Source of the DNA: Dipylidium caninum
Taxonomy: Eukaryota; Platyhelminthes; Cestoda; Cyclophyllidea; Dipylidiidae
Assembly (NCBI GenBank): GCA_017562135.1
Contig: QEYB01000936.1
Location: 434,001-498,000, forward strand
Direction of reading: 5' to 3'
DNA length: 64,000 nucleotides
The translations under genes and the position numbers were made by a program. The notes beneath the pieces are model-generated. The model was not told the DNA's origin and searched no databases. It saw nothing but the letters and a program-made list of their open reading frames with translations. Of the stretch, positions 35,236-46,039 are shown piece after piece; the first letter of the stretch is position 1, and each line of letters opens with the position of its first letter.

Positions 35236-36301
35236 AACATCCTATTTCTCTACTTTGCACAATTAACCGCCTTTTCCCTCAACGTTAAATTAATTGAGTG
35301 GACCTGTGCTATTTGAGGAAATGTCATTTATCTGTGATGCTGAAATCTTCTTACCTTCCCGCGAAATCTAATTGAACCACCTTTAAGGAGGCATTAAAAT
35401 GTACAGTTAATGTTCGGTAGAGCCAATTAACTCACGACTTCTACTTTGACCAATGGCAACGTCATAGGTAAGCCTCAGGCGCGGTAAAATTTTAACCAAT
35501 TAAACTCTAAGCTGAACTGTATATAACCCAATAGCTTAGCGCCTCAATTTCTACCAATAGTAACAGAAGATTATGCTCGCTTTGAGATATCCAATCAAAG
35601 TAGGCTCGTAATGCTCGATTAATGATTTAATTGTTTTTGAATAATTATTTTACGTCTCCGAAGCTATGAATGGCTTACTGGATTACTGATGAAGTGCTTT
35701 AACATCAACTTTAATTTAATCATAATTGGTGGGAAGTCGTCAGATATTTGGAATAGATATTTCACCGCTAACCTCAATGGGCTTTTCTTATATGTTATGA
35801 ATCGACTCCAGAGGGATTATTCTCTTTGAATTTGATGTGATAATGATTCGGTAAATCTGGGTTCGGCTCATGATAATCCATTCACTAGTTGAATATACTC
35901 AAAGTGGTTGATATTAAAAAACGCGAGTACGGCAATTGCGTAGGTATATAGAATTGGTCATAGAGACAATATACCATAATGTAAGACTTTTCTCCCTCAT
36001 CACAAATAAAAGAGTACAGACAACCAAAACTACCAGTCATTTGGGAATTGTATAACTTCTACGCCATTGTCTCATCCCCCTTTGGAGCAACTATAAGCAA
36101 ACCAGTAGTGTTAGAATTCGCGTTTCCCCGAGGTCACGCACATGCCTCCGTCTGCCCAATGTAATTGGCCGGCTGTGCCCACTGTGCTGATTGGCGGAAA
36201 ATCGCATCTGTTAGAAAAAACCCATACTCCCACACACACGCAGAAAACTGCATTTTGGTAAAGGAACTGGGAGGAAACGAAGATTCACCGTATCTCGGTG
36301 C
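35236..36301. other. Intergenic ahead of the Rho-like GTPase
   Basis: AT-rich with several CCAAT-like boxes and no coding exon. The 130 bp directly before the GTPase ATG are more GC-rich and probably hold its promoter and 5' UTR. Confidence 0.4.
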
Positions 36302-36877
36302 ATGTCACGAAAAGTCATAATTGTCGGTGATGGCATGGTTGGCAAATCCGCCCTACTTCAGGCCTTTGTTCATGGTGTCTTTCATGAAATCTACATTCCC
36401 ACCGTCTTTGAGAACACCGCAATGGATGTTGAAGTACCTGGTGGTAGAAGTATTACCCTGGGTCTCTGGGATACAGGTGGGCAGGAAGAATTCGATCAAA
36501 TTCGGCAGTTAGCCTATCCTGGAGCACGAGTTATCCTTCTCTGTTATGCCGTCGACTCGCCCACCAGTCTATCTAACATAGTTTACACCTGGCATCCAGA
36601 AGTTCGCAGATTTTGCCCACAAGTACCGGTGCTGCTCATCGGTTGTAAATCAGATCTGAGGGCAGATCAGCCTGGTCGTGGCAGGATGGTGGACCCACGG
36701 GAAGCCGTCGGCGTGCACAGACAAATCGGTACCAAGTTGCAGATTGAATGTTCGGCCAAGACCTTATCTAACGTCAACACAGTCTTCCAGTTGGCGGCAC
36801 AGTGCATACTTGAATGCGAGGGGTTGGAAACCTCCCCCACCTCACGACGTAGTGCGCAGACGTGTGGAATTGTCTAA
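36302..36877 (+). CDS. Intronless Rho-family small GTPase with atypical switch II
   Basis: A single exon, 191 aa. G1 is GDGMVGKS (9-16), switch I YIPTVFENTA (31-40) is canonical for Rho proteins, G3 is WDTGGQEEF (56-64), G4 is CKSD in place of the usual TKxD/NKxD, and G5 is CSAKT. The Rho-specific insert is present but about 7 residues shorter than in RhoA (ADQPGRGRMVDPREAVGVHRQIG). The C-terminus CGIV is a CAAX box, so prenylation and membrane attachment are likely. Rho GTPases switch between GDP and GTP to control actin and secretion. The odd residue is Gly59 of DTGGQ (codon 36476..36478), where almost all Ras/Rho proteins have Ala. In Ras, A59G slows the nucleotide cycle. Absence of introns among intron-rich neighbours suggests a retrocopy origin or old intron loss. 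Confidence 0.93.
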   Translation: MSRKVIIVGDGMVGKSALLQAFVHGVFHEIYIPTVFENTAMDVEVPGGRSITLGLWDTGGQEEFDQIRQLAYPGARVILLCYAVDSPTSLSNIVYTWHPEVRRFCPQVPVLLIGCKSDLRADQPGRGRMVDPREAVGVHRQIGTKLQIECSAKTLSNVNTVFQLAAQCILECEGLETSPTSRRSAQTCGIV

Positions 36878-38963
36878 ACATATTTTTTGTTCATTTGACA
36901 TTACATTTGGCAGACTGTGATTATTGATGATATTACTACCATCACTAACGCATCATCCATCAAGGTGGTGTTCACCTAACTTTCTGCACAAATTTTTGAA
37001 CTCTCCATCCTATGATTTTATTGCTGCCGAGTTTAAAGATTATATGCTTGATGCGTGCATAAAAGCTACTTTCAAGGCAATCTTTTGAGAGTGATCTGAT
37101 TGGTCCGTGTATTGGGTCACATCGGGGACACTAGGCCTGTCATGTCCACATTCGTATGTTAGGTGAGGCATTCCAGATTTATCTATTAATAAAATCTTTG
37201 GTAAAGTGACATGAAAAGATTTAACTGCTAACCAGTTTGCAGTTACTGCAAAATCGAACCGCCTGAACTGAATGGCTAGTGTGATTTTCTGAGTAGGATA
37301 CTGCACAAAAGTACCTTATTTTGGTTGAGGTAAGTACCATGAAATCTATTTCCTCACCATGAAAAGTGAGTCTTCTTCCGGGCTCTATGGTCTATTTATT
37401 CCCTAATTCTAACCAATAATAACAAAGGTTTGTGTCTATAGGTCAATAAACTGGCCAATTAGAAATATGATCCTCATTGATTTATTTATTCTATAAGTGT
37501 TTTTATTTTTCGCAAGTAAATAGTAACATTTGGTGAAGACAGGATGGAACTACAAGAAGACACATTGTGATGACTACGGGAATTAACAACACGAACACAT
37601 ACCTGTAGGATGCCTATCTCGCGCCCTTGCGCATGCCATTGCCTGCCTTTTTACCAAGGTTAGCAGCCTCCACGAAATATTTTATGTTGTCGGCCTGCGT
37701 TTCCTTTCTTGACATTCGAACGGAAGGCAAATTGCTATACCTACTTTAGCAGGGGAAAGAGAAGGGGAGAGGTCAGGAAGATTTTCAAAAGTGTGTCCAG
37801 CGTTGGTCATTTTCATGGCGATAGGGATAGTGAGGAGTTATGTTACGCTACAATGTTTATAATCCTTTATATTATTCTTTCTAGAGGGCCCAAGAGTAGG
37901 GTCTAGGGCGATTTCTGCGTGCAAAATGGAAAGTATCTAAAAAAGGGAGAGATTATGGCTCTAACTTTATCAAGTGAACGTGTGCATCTATTGGATGCTG
38001 AATTGTTCCGTATTTATAAGGGTAAATGCGAGTCTATTCATCATATGGTGACATGTAGGTAGGTGGGATTTATTCAAATTAGTCCAATGAAGATTTAGTA
38101 ATCAATTTGTTGGGCAACTTTAGGGCTTCTGGTACGTGAGATTGAGTAACACCCCTCACGAAACTAAAATATGAGCATAAAATGGGATAGTCAAATGGCA
38201 ACATGTTGACTGTCGCAGTTGCCTCGGAAAGCGCATTTTCACTTTGGCGATTTTCGAATGAAAAAATTATGCAGAACGTCAGGTTTGGAACATTAAAAGG
38301 CAGTCAGAAAAAATATAGATGAATGATAAGCTTTAATGTTATTTACAAGAGCACAACTGACGGAGAGGTTTGGGTCAATATTGTCTTAATCTTGCCCATG
38401 TTGACGAACGCCTAATTAAAGAATAATTTATATTCCAGATAGAAAATCGGTCAATGTATCTAAATTAAATATTGCTTGCATTCCCTCGTCATGTAGAAGA
38501 TCCTTGTCAAATTTCTTAGGGCGTGAAGCGAGATTAACGGAAATTTTGGCTCCTTACGTGGCCCCACAAGACAGTGTTCGAGTGTCAAAATTCTTCCTTG
38601 GCTTTTGATAAATTCTTAAGCCTGCGATTTCACTATTCTTGTACAGTTGCATTAAATAGGAAGTTAAGTGATATCCAGGCTACATTGATGTAAGTAGCAC
38701 GGCTCTACGATGGCGACTTAAAAAGGCGTTCCGAAAGATGATGATATGTTTAGCTCTATATTCGGATTGCCAGATGAATGCGGTGGACAAATATGTGTTT
38801 ATCGAGGTGTTTAGTTTTCATCACTATAACTTTTAACGTCTAAGTGGGGAGTTAAAATGAAACCAAATTACACAAGTTTTAAACGTTAGAGACTTCTCTG
38901 CCTTTAAATCTTTTGCTCTTCTCGCGCGGATAAGACTGTGGTTCCGCGGGGAGCCTTGCACGT
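36878..38963. other. Intergenic between the GTPase and TMEM42
   Basis: AT-rich sequence with an AATAAA at 37188..37193 that could end the GTPase transcript. No exon-like segment with conserved protein sequence was seen on either strand. Confidence 0.45.
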
Positions 38964-39407
38964 ATGTTGCACTACATTTTGGCGGTTCTCTCAGGACTTC
39001 TGGCCGCCTCCAATGCGGCACTTTCAAAGTTTGCAAGAAAAAAAAATTTTGGTGTTTTCATAATTGACTCCCAATTATCCCAAACCTATCTATCTCTTCT
39101 TCATTTCGGCACTTACCTTCTTGGTAATGCGTTCATGTGGTTAACCTACGTTACCGCGCTGAAGAAAAGCGACAATACCGTAACAGTCGTGGTTCTTAAT
39201 AACATCTCTAACTTTCTTCTATCGGTGAGTCTCGTAAATTCACTTCAATTATATTCTGTGTGTATTTCTCTCGGTTAATTTCAGGCCTTCTACGGGTGGT
39301 GGTATTTTGCTGAGATGGTGTCTGCAACGTGGTATCTAGGAACCCTATGTGTAGCTTCTGGATGTTATTTGCTTCACTCGTCCAATAAACACAAAAAGAC
39401 AGAATGA
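38964..39407 (+). CDS. TMEM42: TMEM42-like small multi-pass membrane protein (DMT superfamily)
   Basis: Two exons, 38964..39224 and 39285..39407, give 127 aa. Four hydrophobic helices are visible: LHYILAVLSGLLAASNAALSKFA; LSLLHFGTYLLGNAFMWLTYVTAL; TVTVVVLNNISNFLLSAFYGWWYF (spanning the junction); and WYLGTLCVASGCYLLH. Order and spacing match vertebrate TMEM42, a half-size relative of the EamA/drug-metabolite transporter fold: GxLAAxxAxxxKxA, then NxxMWxxxxxAL, then SNxLxSAxxGxxxF. The C-terminus is lysine-rich and cytosolic. The transport substrate is unknown in any animal. Intron 39225..39284 has GTGAGT and TTTCAG borders. Confidence 0.85.
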
Positions 39408-40081
39408 GTTCCTCTAATTCTCTTCCTCAATTTGATTTTTCTAACAATGGGCTTAAAATCCTAAACAGGTCAGGCTGCTACGGTCAAATGTTTTTCCCGA
39501 TGTTCTTTTTATGGGTGCGCCAAGGAAATCAGGCCGGGAGTGGCATATCTGTTTTGAGGTTCGAGGCATGATTTTCTATGAACCGACGCGCAAGTGCAAA
39601 CCAAATACTCTTCTTTGCACTCCCCAGTTACCACACTTTCTGTTGCTTACTTGCCCGCTTTTTCTTCTAAACATAAGTTTACAAGTATTTCTCGCCATAG
39701 AATGAGGTATTTTTACTTGACTAAATGTAAAATGAATGAAAGGCTCGAATCGTTGACCAGAGCCGCACAAAAGTAAGTCGATAGTAGGTGAACCAATGGT
39801 GGCATAGGTGTCCAAGGTTTACTCGCTTCTCTTTTTATCATCACTTCGCGGGTGCTATGAATTATTTGATCGCATTCCTTCATCCGCCTGAATGGATCTT
39901 CGCCAAGTGCTCTAGATGTACCAACAAACCGAGACTTTAGAGAAATCCATCCACCCATTTTTGTCCCTCTCATTGTGATCATTCCCTTGATCATTGCGCA
40001 ACCATTTTCCCACTGGGCCAAATCAAAATGTCTTGAAAAAAATAGGGATCTAGTTACAAAAATTCGGTGACCTTAAAGGAA
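39408..40081. other. Convergent 3' regions of TMEM42 and WDHD1
   Basis: Short open frames in several directions, none with family features. Probably 3' UTRs of the two convergent genes. Confidence 0.45.
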
Positions 40082-43000
40082 CTACGTCTTTTCTTGCGAA
40101 CACTGGAATGCAGATAAACGCTTTGCCGCTCGCTCATTCACCTCGGCTGAGGGTCTTTTCATGGGAGGTCGATCGGACTTCTCGGCGTTCCTTGATTTTG
40201 TCCTGGAGGAAGGCTTACTATTGGGCTTAATAAGAAGAAATTCCGATAAAGAACGCAAAAGATCGGAGGGATGAGGAAAATTAGCTTAGCGACGCTCACA
40301 ACATATTAATCTTACTCGGATGGACCAGTTCTTCCCTCCACCATCTGGCACATTAGTCCTCGCGGGTTGGAGAGGCCTGATTTGTCGTGATGTCAACTCG
40401 TCCAGGACACGGCTTCCCCTACCTCCGAACTGCTGCTTCTCCTCTTCGCCTAGCTTACGCTAAGAAAGTTAACAAACGTTCAGGTTGGTAATATATATGA
40501 ATCAATTAGGGATGTAAATTTCTTAATACTTTGAATGGGTTGAATCGGCTGTGTTGAGTGGAGGCCTGTGATTCAGTGGTGAGGCAGGTGTCTAGAGAGG
40601 AAGCAGTATGCGAGAATGGAAGTTCACTGGGTTTGTTTTCTTCCTCCGCCCCCTCCACGTCCATTCCCCCTGGTTCATCATTGTCGGCGTCGCATTCACT
40701 TCTAAGGTAAAAACAGAGAGTGGAGAACCACGGTATCAGGGTAAAGCAAAATGTGCTACTTACCCAAGGACTTCACCGACATATTCGCCCACCTCCCCTT
40801 CCTCCTCATTGTCGCTGGCCTCCAGCGAAGAACGTTGTCTATCACTTTGGTCTTCCTCTTCCACTACTACATCTTCCTCCATCGCCAGAGCGATCTGTCC
40901 AATTCGCGTTGCCAGACCGGAACGATTGAGACGCAGAGCGTATCTAATGGCCAATCGGACTGTTTCAACGTCTGGCATCAGCCCAGCCACTGTTACGGCT
41001 GCCCAGTCATTGTCCAGTTTCGAGGCAAGCTGTAAAGGCGAGTAGGAGCTAGGAGTATCAATCTATATGATCACCTAATTTCCTTTCGGGAAAGCTTAGG
41101 CGACGTAACTTACAGCGAAGAGACGGAGCAGTGTCCTCCTTCGACTCTTTAAACGGGCAGCACTAATCGAATCCTCCGCCTCGGTACAAACACCCCAAAA
41201 AGGTCTTTGATCTAGAACCAGACTTCGGAGGTAATGCTCCTCTAAACTGCCTTGATCAGTCGCATAAACACCACATAACTGTAATCGGAAAGGTAAGCTG
41301 GACAAGATAGGTCGTGGAATGGGCCTCGGCCAACGTGAGGCTTTACAGTAAATGGCTTGAACCTGTCCAAATCCCAATTCATCGCCCCTGATACGTTCCA
41401 TATTACCGATTTCAGTGACATTTTCGTCCTCTCCAGGATTTTTTCCCTTCTCAGACGTGGGCTGTTGAATGCCTTCAATCACTGCCACGACGAAAAAGCA
41501 GTCACTCAGACGATTCTGTGGCTTAATGCAACGCCGTGTATCACACACCGGGACCCAATGGAAATCCATGGCTTGTGGTGCACCGAGGAGGTTTTGATGC
41601 GTCAACCGACGCAGACATCCAGCCGAGTCGTGGGTAAAGAGGTTTCCAACGTCAGAGAATCCAAGCCAAACCAACGTTGCAGAAGGGGAGAGAGGAAGCG
41701 GGTAGAATGTGGACATAAGACGTCCAAATGCCCATCCTCGCGGAGCAGCGTTGTTGGTCGAAAGGTTAAATACCCGCCAGTAAAGTTCTTCACTATTCAA
41801 GCCCACAACAACGGCTAGAATAGGAAGGAATGGATGACAGGCCATGGTGACAATATCTCTGCCTGGTAGACTTATTGGCGGTAGGCCGAGAGATGTCATC
41901 TGAAGGAGCTGTAAGGAAGCGCCATCAACTGCAGCTGACGCAGGCTGGAGGAAGATGCGAAGGAGCCTAGATGAGGTAGCAGCCACGGCAAAATTTTCGC
42001 CATCACCAAGGACTAGAGCAATCGCGAGACACGATTCTCCTGCAGGTAGATTAACCTTCCAATCGGAGAGAGTAGAGGATGTTGATTCTCTCCCCAGACC
42101 CGTGGTATCTAGTGGGCGAACAAGTATGGTACTGAGGTCCGAGTGCTCCAAAGTTTTACCGCTATCGAAAGCGTCAATCAAGCAAGTGTCCGCCCGACCC
42201 TACACGAGATAGACGAGGATGAAGATTACAACTTACGGGTGAAGCTAGCATCAATGCGGTTTCATTCAAGGCCGCCATAGTATAGTCTTGAGCATCAAAA
42301 TGCATGCTGTGGTGAAGTGAGGTGTCGTGAAATTCCACTTCAATTGAGGCGTTCAAAATCGCATCAGTTTCTTCCCCCTCATAGTATGTAACGATTCCGA
42401 CGTGATTCCAAACGAGAAAGCGCTCACGGAAACCTTAAAAGGAGGAAATTGCCGAAAATTTACGATTACAACTCACCTGAAGGCATAGAACCGGGTTGGA
42501 AAGGTTTGATTTCCGTCGGCACTTGTGAGGCAGAAGCCGGTGCGGTCTGATCTTTCGACTCGAGAGCATCTGATTTTGCAGAGGAGATAGGCAAATCATC
42601 CGTGCAAATGTCATCATCCATCTCCACGTCTCTCATGAAGGAAGATTTAATTTTCGAAATAGCAATAGTGTTTGAATCGTCGTCATCGTCGTCATCGATG
42701 TCACCTCTCTTTTCGTCGGGAGAAGACGTAAGAAATGTTACCTTCTTACTAGTTCCCTTATCAAGAGCCTCCATTTCCTCCGTTGAGGCCTCTGCCTCCA
42801 ACTCAGCTGGTGAAAAATGCAGATTCCTCCTTCGCCTGGTCAGAGGCAATGTTTACAAGTTCGGCGAAATCCACAGAATCCGAGTCACCAAAGAGATCTC
42901 TAATACCTGTAGGAGTGAGACCTGTGTTGGCTTCCGCGTCTGCGATGTCGACGACCTAGTAACATGTTCAAATTGCACAATATTGACTTATTAGCGAATG

Positions 43001-44236
43001 CAATCACCCTAATTAGGCGTTGGGCAGCCAATAAAACAGTCAAACCCCCTAAGATCATGCAAAAAATGGAAAAATACGGCTAAATTGCTACCTCTTGCAG
43101 CCGATGTGAATATGCAACGAGATATTGAACGTACTCGTTCCAAAGCGGAGGACTTGATCGATATAGAACCAAGGGCTCCGAATTTGTCAGTGCAGTAGAT
43201 GGTATAGTTCTGGGGCCAAATCATACTGCACACGTTTCCAAAAACGGGATTACGAGCCCTTGCAGCAGTTATTTGCGAATAAGAAGACTTACGAGTAAAG
43301 AAGTTGTGCCATCTTTTGAACTCCAGATAACTAACCAGCCATCCGCGCTAAGAGCCGAGACCATTTCATGATCAGGCGAGAACTCACATTCAAGTAATAT
43401 ACTTTCAACTGCAGACGATTCAAACAGACGTATTAGCTTCCAATTGCCGTAGCGACTGTAAATTTGAATCAGATTTTCTACAGGCACGGCCAAAAACTAT
43501 TAATCATCAGAAAAGAGAAGTACTACTTTACCTCTCCATTGGCAGGATCCCACTTTAGTTTGCATCGTGAAGTTGCGAACTGTGCATCACAGAATTTAGG
43601 GAGAACATGAAGACACTTGACTTCGGTAGCGTCACTTATTCGCCAAATTCGAACAGTTCCATCACAAGAGGAGGTAGCGGCGAAAGCTTCTAAGGGATCA
43701 AAATCGACACTCAAAATTGGGCCTGTGTGCCCCTTGAACAAAACCTCACGTGAGGTAGCATCCGTGCTTGAAAGATCAATTAATTTTACGTCGAAATCGC
43801 TGAAAATGGAAGTAAAAGGAGAATTACCCCTACCTGCTGCCAGCTAACAGGCGTGTCTTATCCCTGTTTATCGCCAAACAATTTACGCCTGCGGTAAATC
43901 GAGTAGCAACCCCGTAAAGTAAACCGTTTTCAATGTGTTGTAGATATACATGTGAGCCTTCTGTCCCAACAATCACGACTTCATCCTGAAGCTCTTAAAA
44001 CTGAATATTTGTGATTACTTTACAAAGGAGACAATTAATCGGTTCGCCCAAAACATATTCCATGGCGTTTGGATCGTCGTTCCCGGCGTAGACGCGGATC
44101 TTCCCATCAGTGCTTGCAGTTAATACCCGACTAATCTGTTAGGAAAGTAAACGCACTACTTTTTGAGGATGTCATAAGCTACAACTGTCCTTTCTGAAGC
44201 GTGTCGGGTGCCAAATATATTGAGGGGGCAAGTCAT
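40082..44236 (-). CDS. WDHD1: WDHD1/AND-1 (Ctf4) replisome hub, apparently without HMG box
   Basis: Many exons, starting 44160..44236 (ATG at 44236), 44019..44130, then from 43985 downward, to the TAG at 40082. The N-terminal WD40 propeller is clear: VLTASTDGKIRVY, RLLAGS-SDFDVKLIDL, FKGHTGPILSVDFDPLEAFAATSSCDGTVRIW, LAVPVENLIQIYSRYGNW, SALSADGWLVIW. An acidic linker (IDDDDDDDSN) leads to the SepB region: FQPGSMPSGE, FLVWNHVGIVTYYEGEE, SIEVEFHDTSLHHSMHF, LVWLGFSD, VCDTRRC, ASRWPRPIPRPILSSLPF. Helices follow (ASKLDNDWAAVTVAGLM). The C-terminus has RFNPFK, KRPSAEVNERAAKRLSAFQC, matching the human extreme C-terminus. WDHD1 trimerises and links CMG helicase to Pol alpha. Between these last blocks I find no HMG box, unlike vertebrates. 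Intron 1 (44131..44159) is only 29 nt and its boundaries are inferred from phase. Confidence 0.92.
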
Positions 44237-46039
44237 TCGCCCTGATTGAAGGCCAACTAAATTTCAAATAGAACCCGAAGGTCGTGGTATAGGCCAATGC
44301 TTCGATTTGCGACGCGTGAAGGCTTTTTGGTAATAAAATCACGTAAAACCGTTCAGCCTGAATGTAACGCAAAAAAAATTAAATGGTTATTGGAGGGCAC
44401 TGAAAAACAAGAGATTGTTGAGGCCTATTATTTTCAATTTGGGAAGGATTTATAGTTTGGTTAGTCAGCTTTTTGAAATACATTATTTGCTTTGTGATGC
44501 TTGTGAGTCGAATGTCAGTCCCTGCTAAAGTGTCGTAGCTCGCGAGGCATTGCCAATGAATTTTTCCTTTTACATTGGATGAGTAATGCTAACAATGCGA
44601 GTGGACTAGCCCGCGTTTTCATAGCGCGCAAGCAAGTGTAGGCAAGACGGATATTCGGAAGGATCTTTAGAGTGCTTCTTGATTCCTTCTCGCTATACTA
44701 AGCACTGTCCTGTTTCACTCCAATGCAAGCATCAATTAGCTGTTACGGTCGACTCGTTTCACGTCGTTTTTTCTCGTCAAAAGCCGGCCCAATCCAAACT
44801 GCAATTAAAGAAAAACTCACTGCCCTTTTTAAGGTTTTGCGCCTCCTCATTACCCCAGCTTTAGCCTACTCATTTAGACATTGTAAACGATAGTCGTAAA
44901 CATTCATCCAACATCGGTCAGGAGTCTCATTTCCGCATCTCTATTGTATCTAAAGATTTTGAAAATATTAATGACGTCATGGTAATGTAGATATACCTCA
45001 TTACACTCTTATTCAGCGACATCGTTTGATTAAAAAAGCCCTTCAAAATGAATTTGAATCCGGTTTACATGCATTGTCTATTCAGGTTTGCATTTTCCCA
45101 ATTGCTGGTAATGATTATTTACTCATCTAGGCGAAAGCTCCCTCGGAGGAAAAATCTGATCACAAAGCTGTGCCCTGTATTGGGAAATCAAAGACTTATA
45201 ATCCATCTGACTAATTCACTGTATCTGTCGTGTTTTCGCCCCTAGTATTAAATATTTTTGGTACTGAGTGCGTTTCATTCTTCAATATTAATGGATTTTC
45301 GTTAGGGTTATCTAGGTTGACCTAGTCCTTAGAATCTACACTTTTCATAGCATAGTGGGCCATTTGAGGTAAAATAATGGTAGGCTTAATCTCTTTCTAC
45401 TACTACATCCACATTCGTGGAATTGGCGAACAATATTGAAAGAATTTGTCTAGTTTCGGTCAGAATAGTTTGGGTTAAGACGTGAGTTCACCTTGTTGCC
45501 ATATCCCCACTTGAGTTTGCACCGCCAAATGACCTCGGTGGAGATGATGGTCCGGAAAATTTGTTGGTCAATGTGAGAGAGACTTAGTCTACTCCCTTTA
45601 AAGGAAAAAATGCGATTACTTTACCTGTACAGACGATGTCCCTTCTACAGTCATATTTGTAACTTTCGACGAAAACGCCGTTGTTGACAGCGGAAACAGG
45701 TGTATTTGCTATACGAGAAGGTTTGCATTAGGTATGAAGCGAATGTGGCAAATATGAGCACTTTTGGCAGACGTCATCATCACCTAGGCGCTTTTTTCAG
45801 GTCTAAACTTTCGATGTGCACCTTTAAGTGTCCGGATATGTAGTAACGGGATGGCTGCCGATTCTGTATTCACACACAGTCACGTTTATCGCAGGTTACC
45901 CACTGCGCTTTCTCCCACCAACACACATCTGCGTGATTTGCCTGCCTACCTGGCCGGCTTGGCGAATTGCGCAAATTCACATTCCTCATCCAAATCGTGT
46001 GATTATAATGAGGCAAATTAATTTCCACCATCTGCGTCG
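44237..46039. other. Divergent intergenic region
   Basis: It lies between WDHD1 (minus) and DLGAP (plus). AT-rich with scattered short frames. The DLGAP frame is open a little upstream of its first ATG, so an extra 5' exon is possible near 45.8-46.0 kb. Nothing else recognised. Confidence 0.4.

Noticed and set aside
40608..42994. Several plus-strand frames up to 153 codons
   Set aside because: All are antisense shadows of WDHD1 exons.
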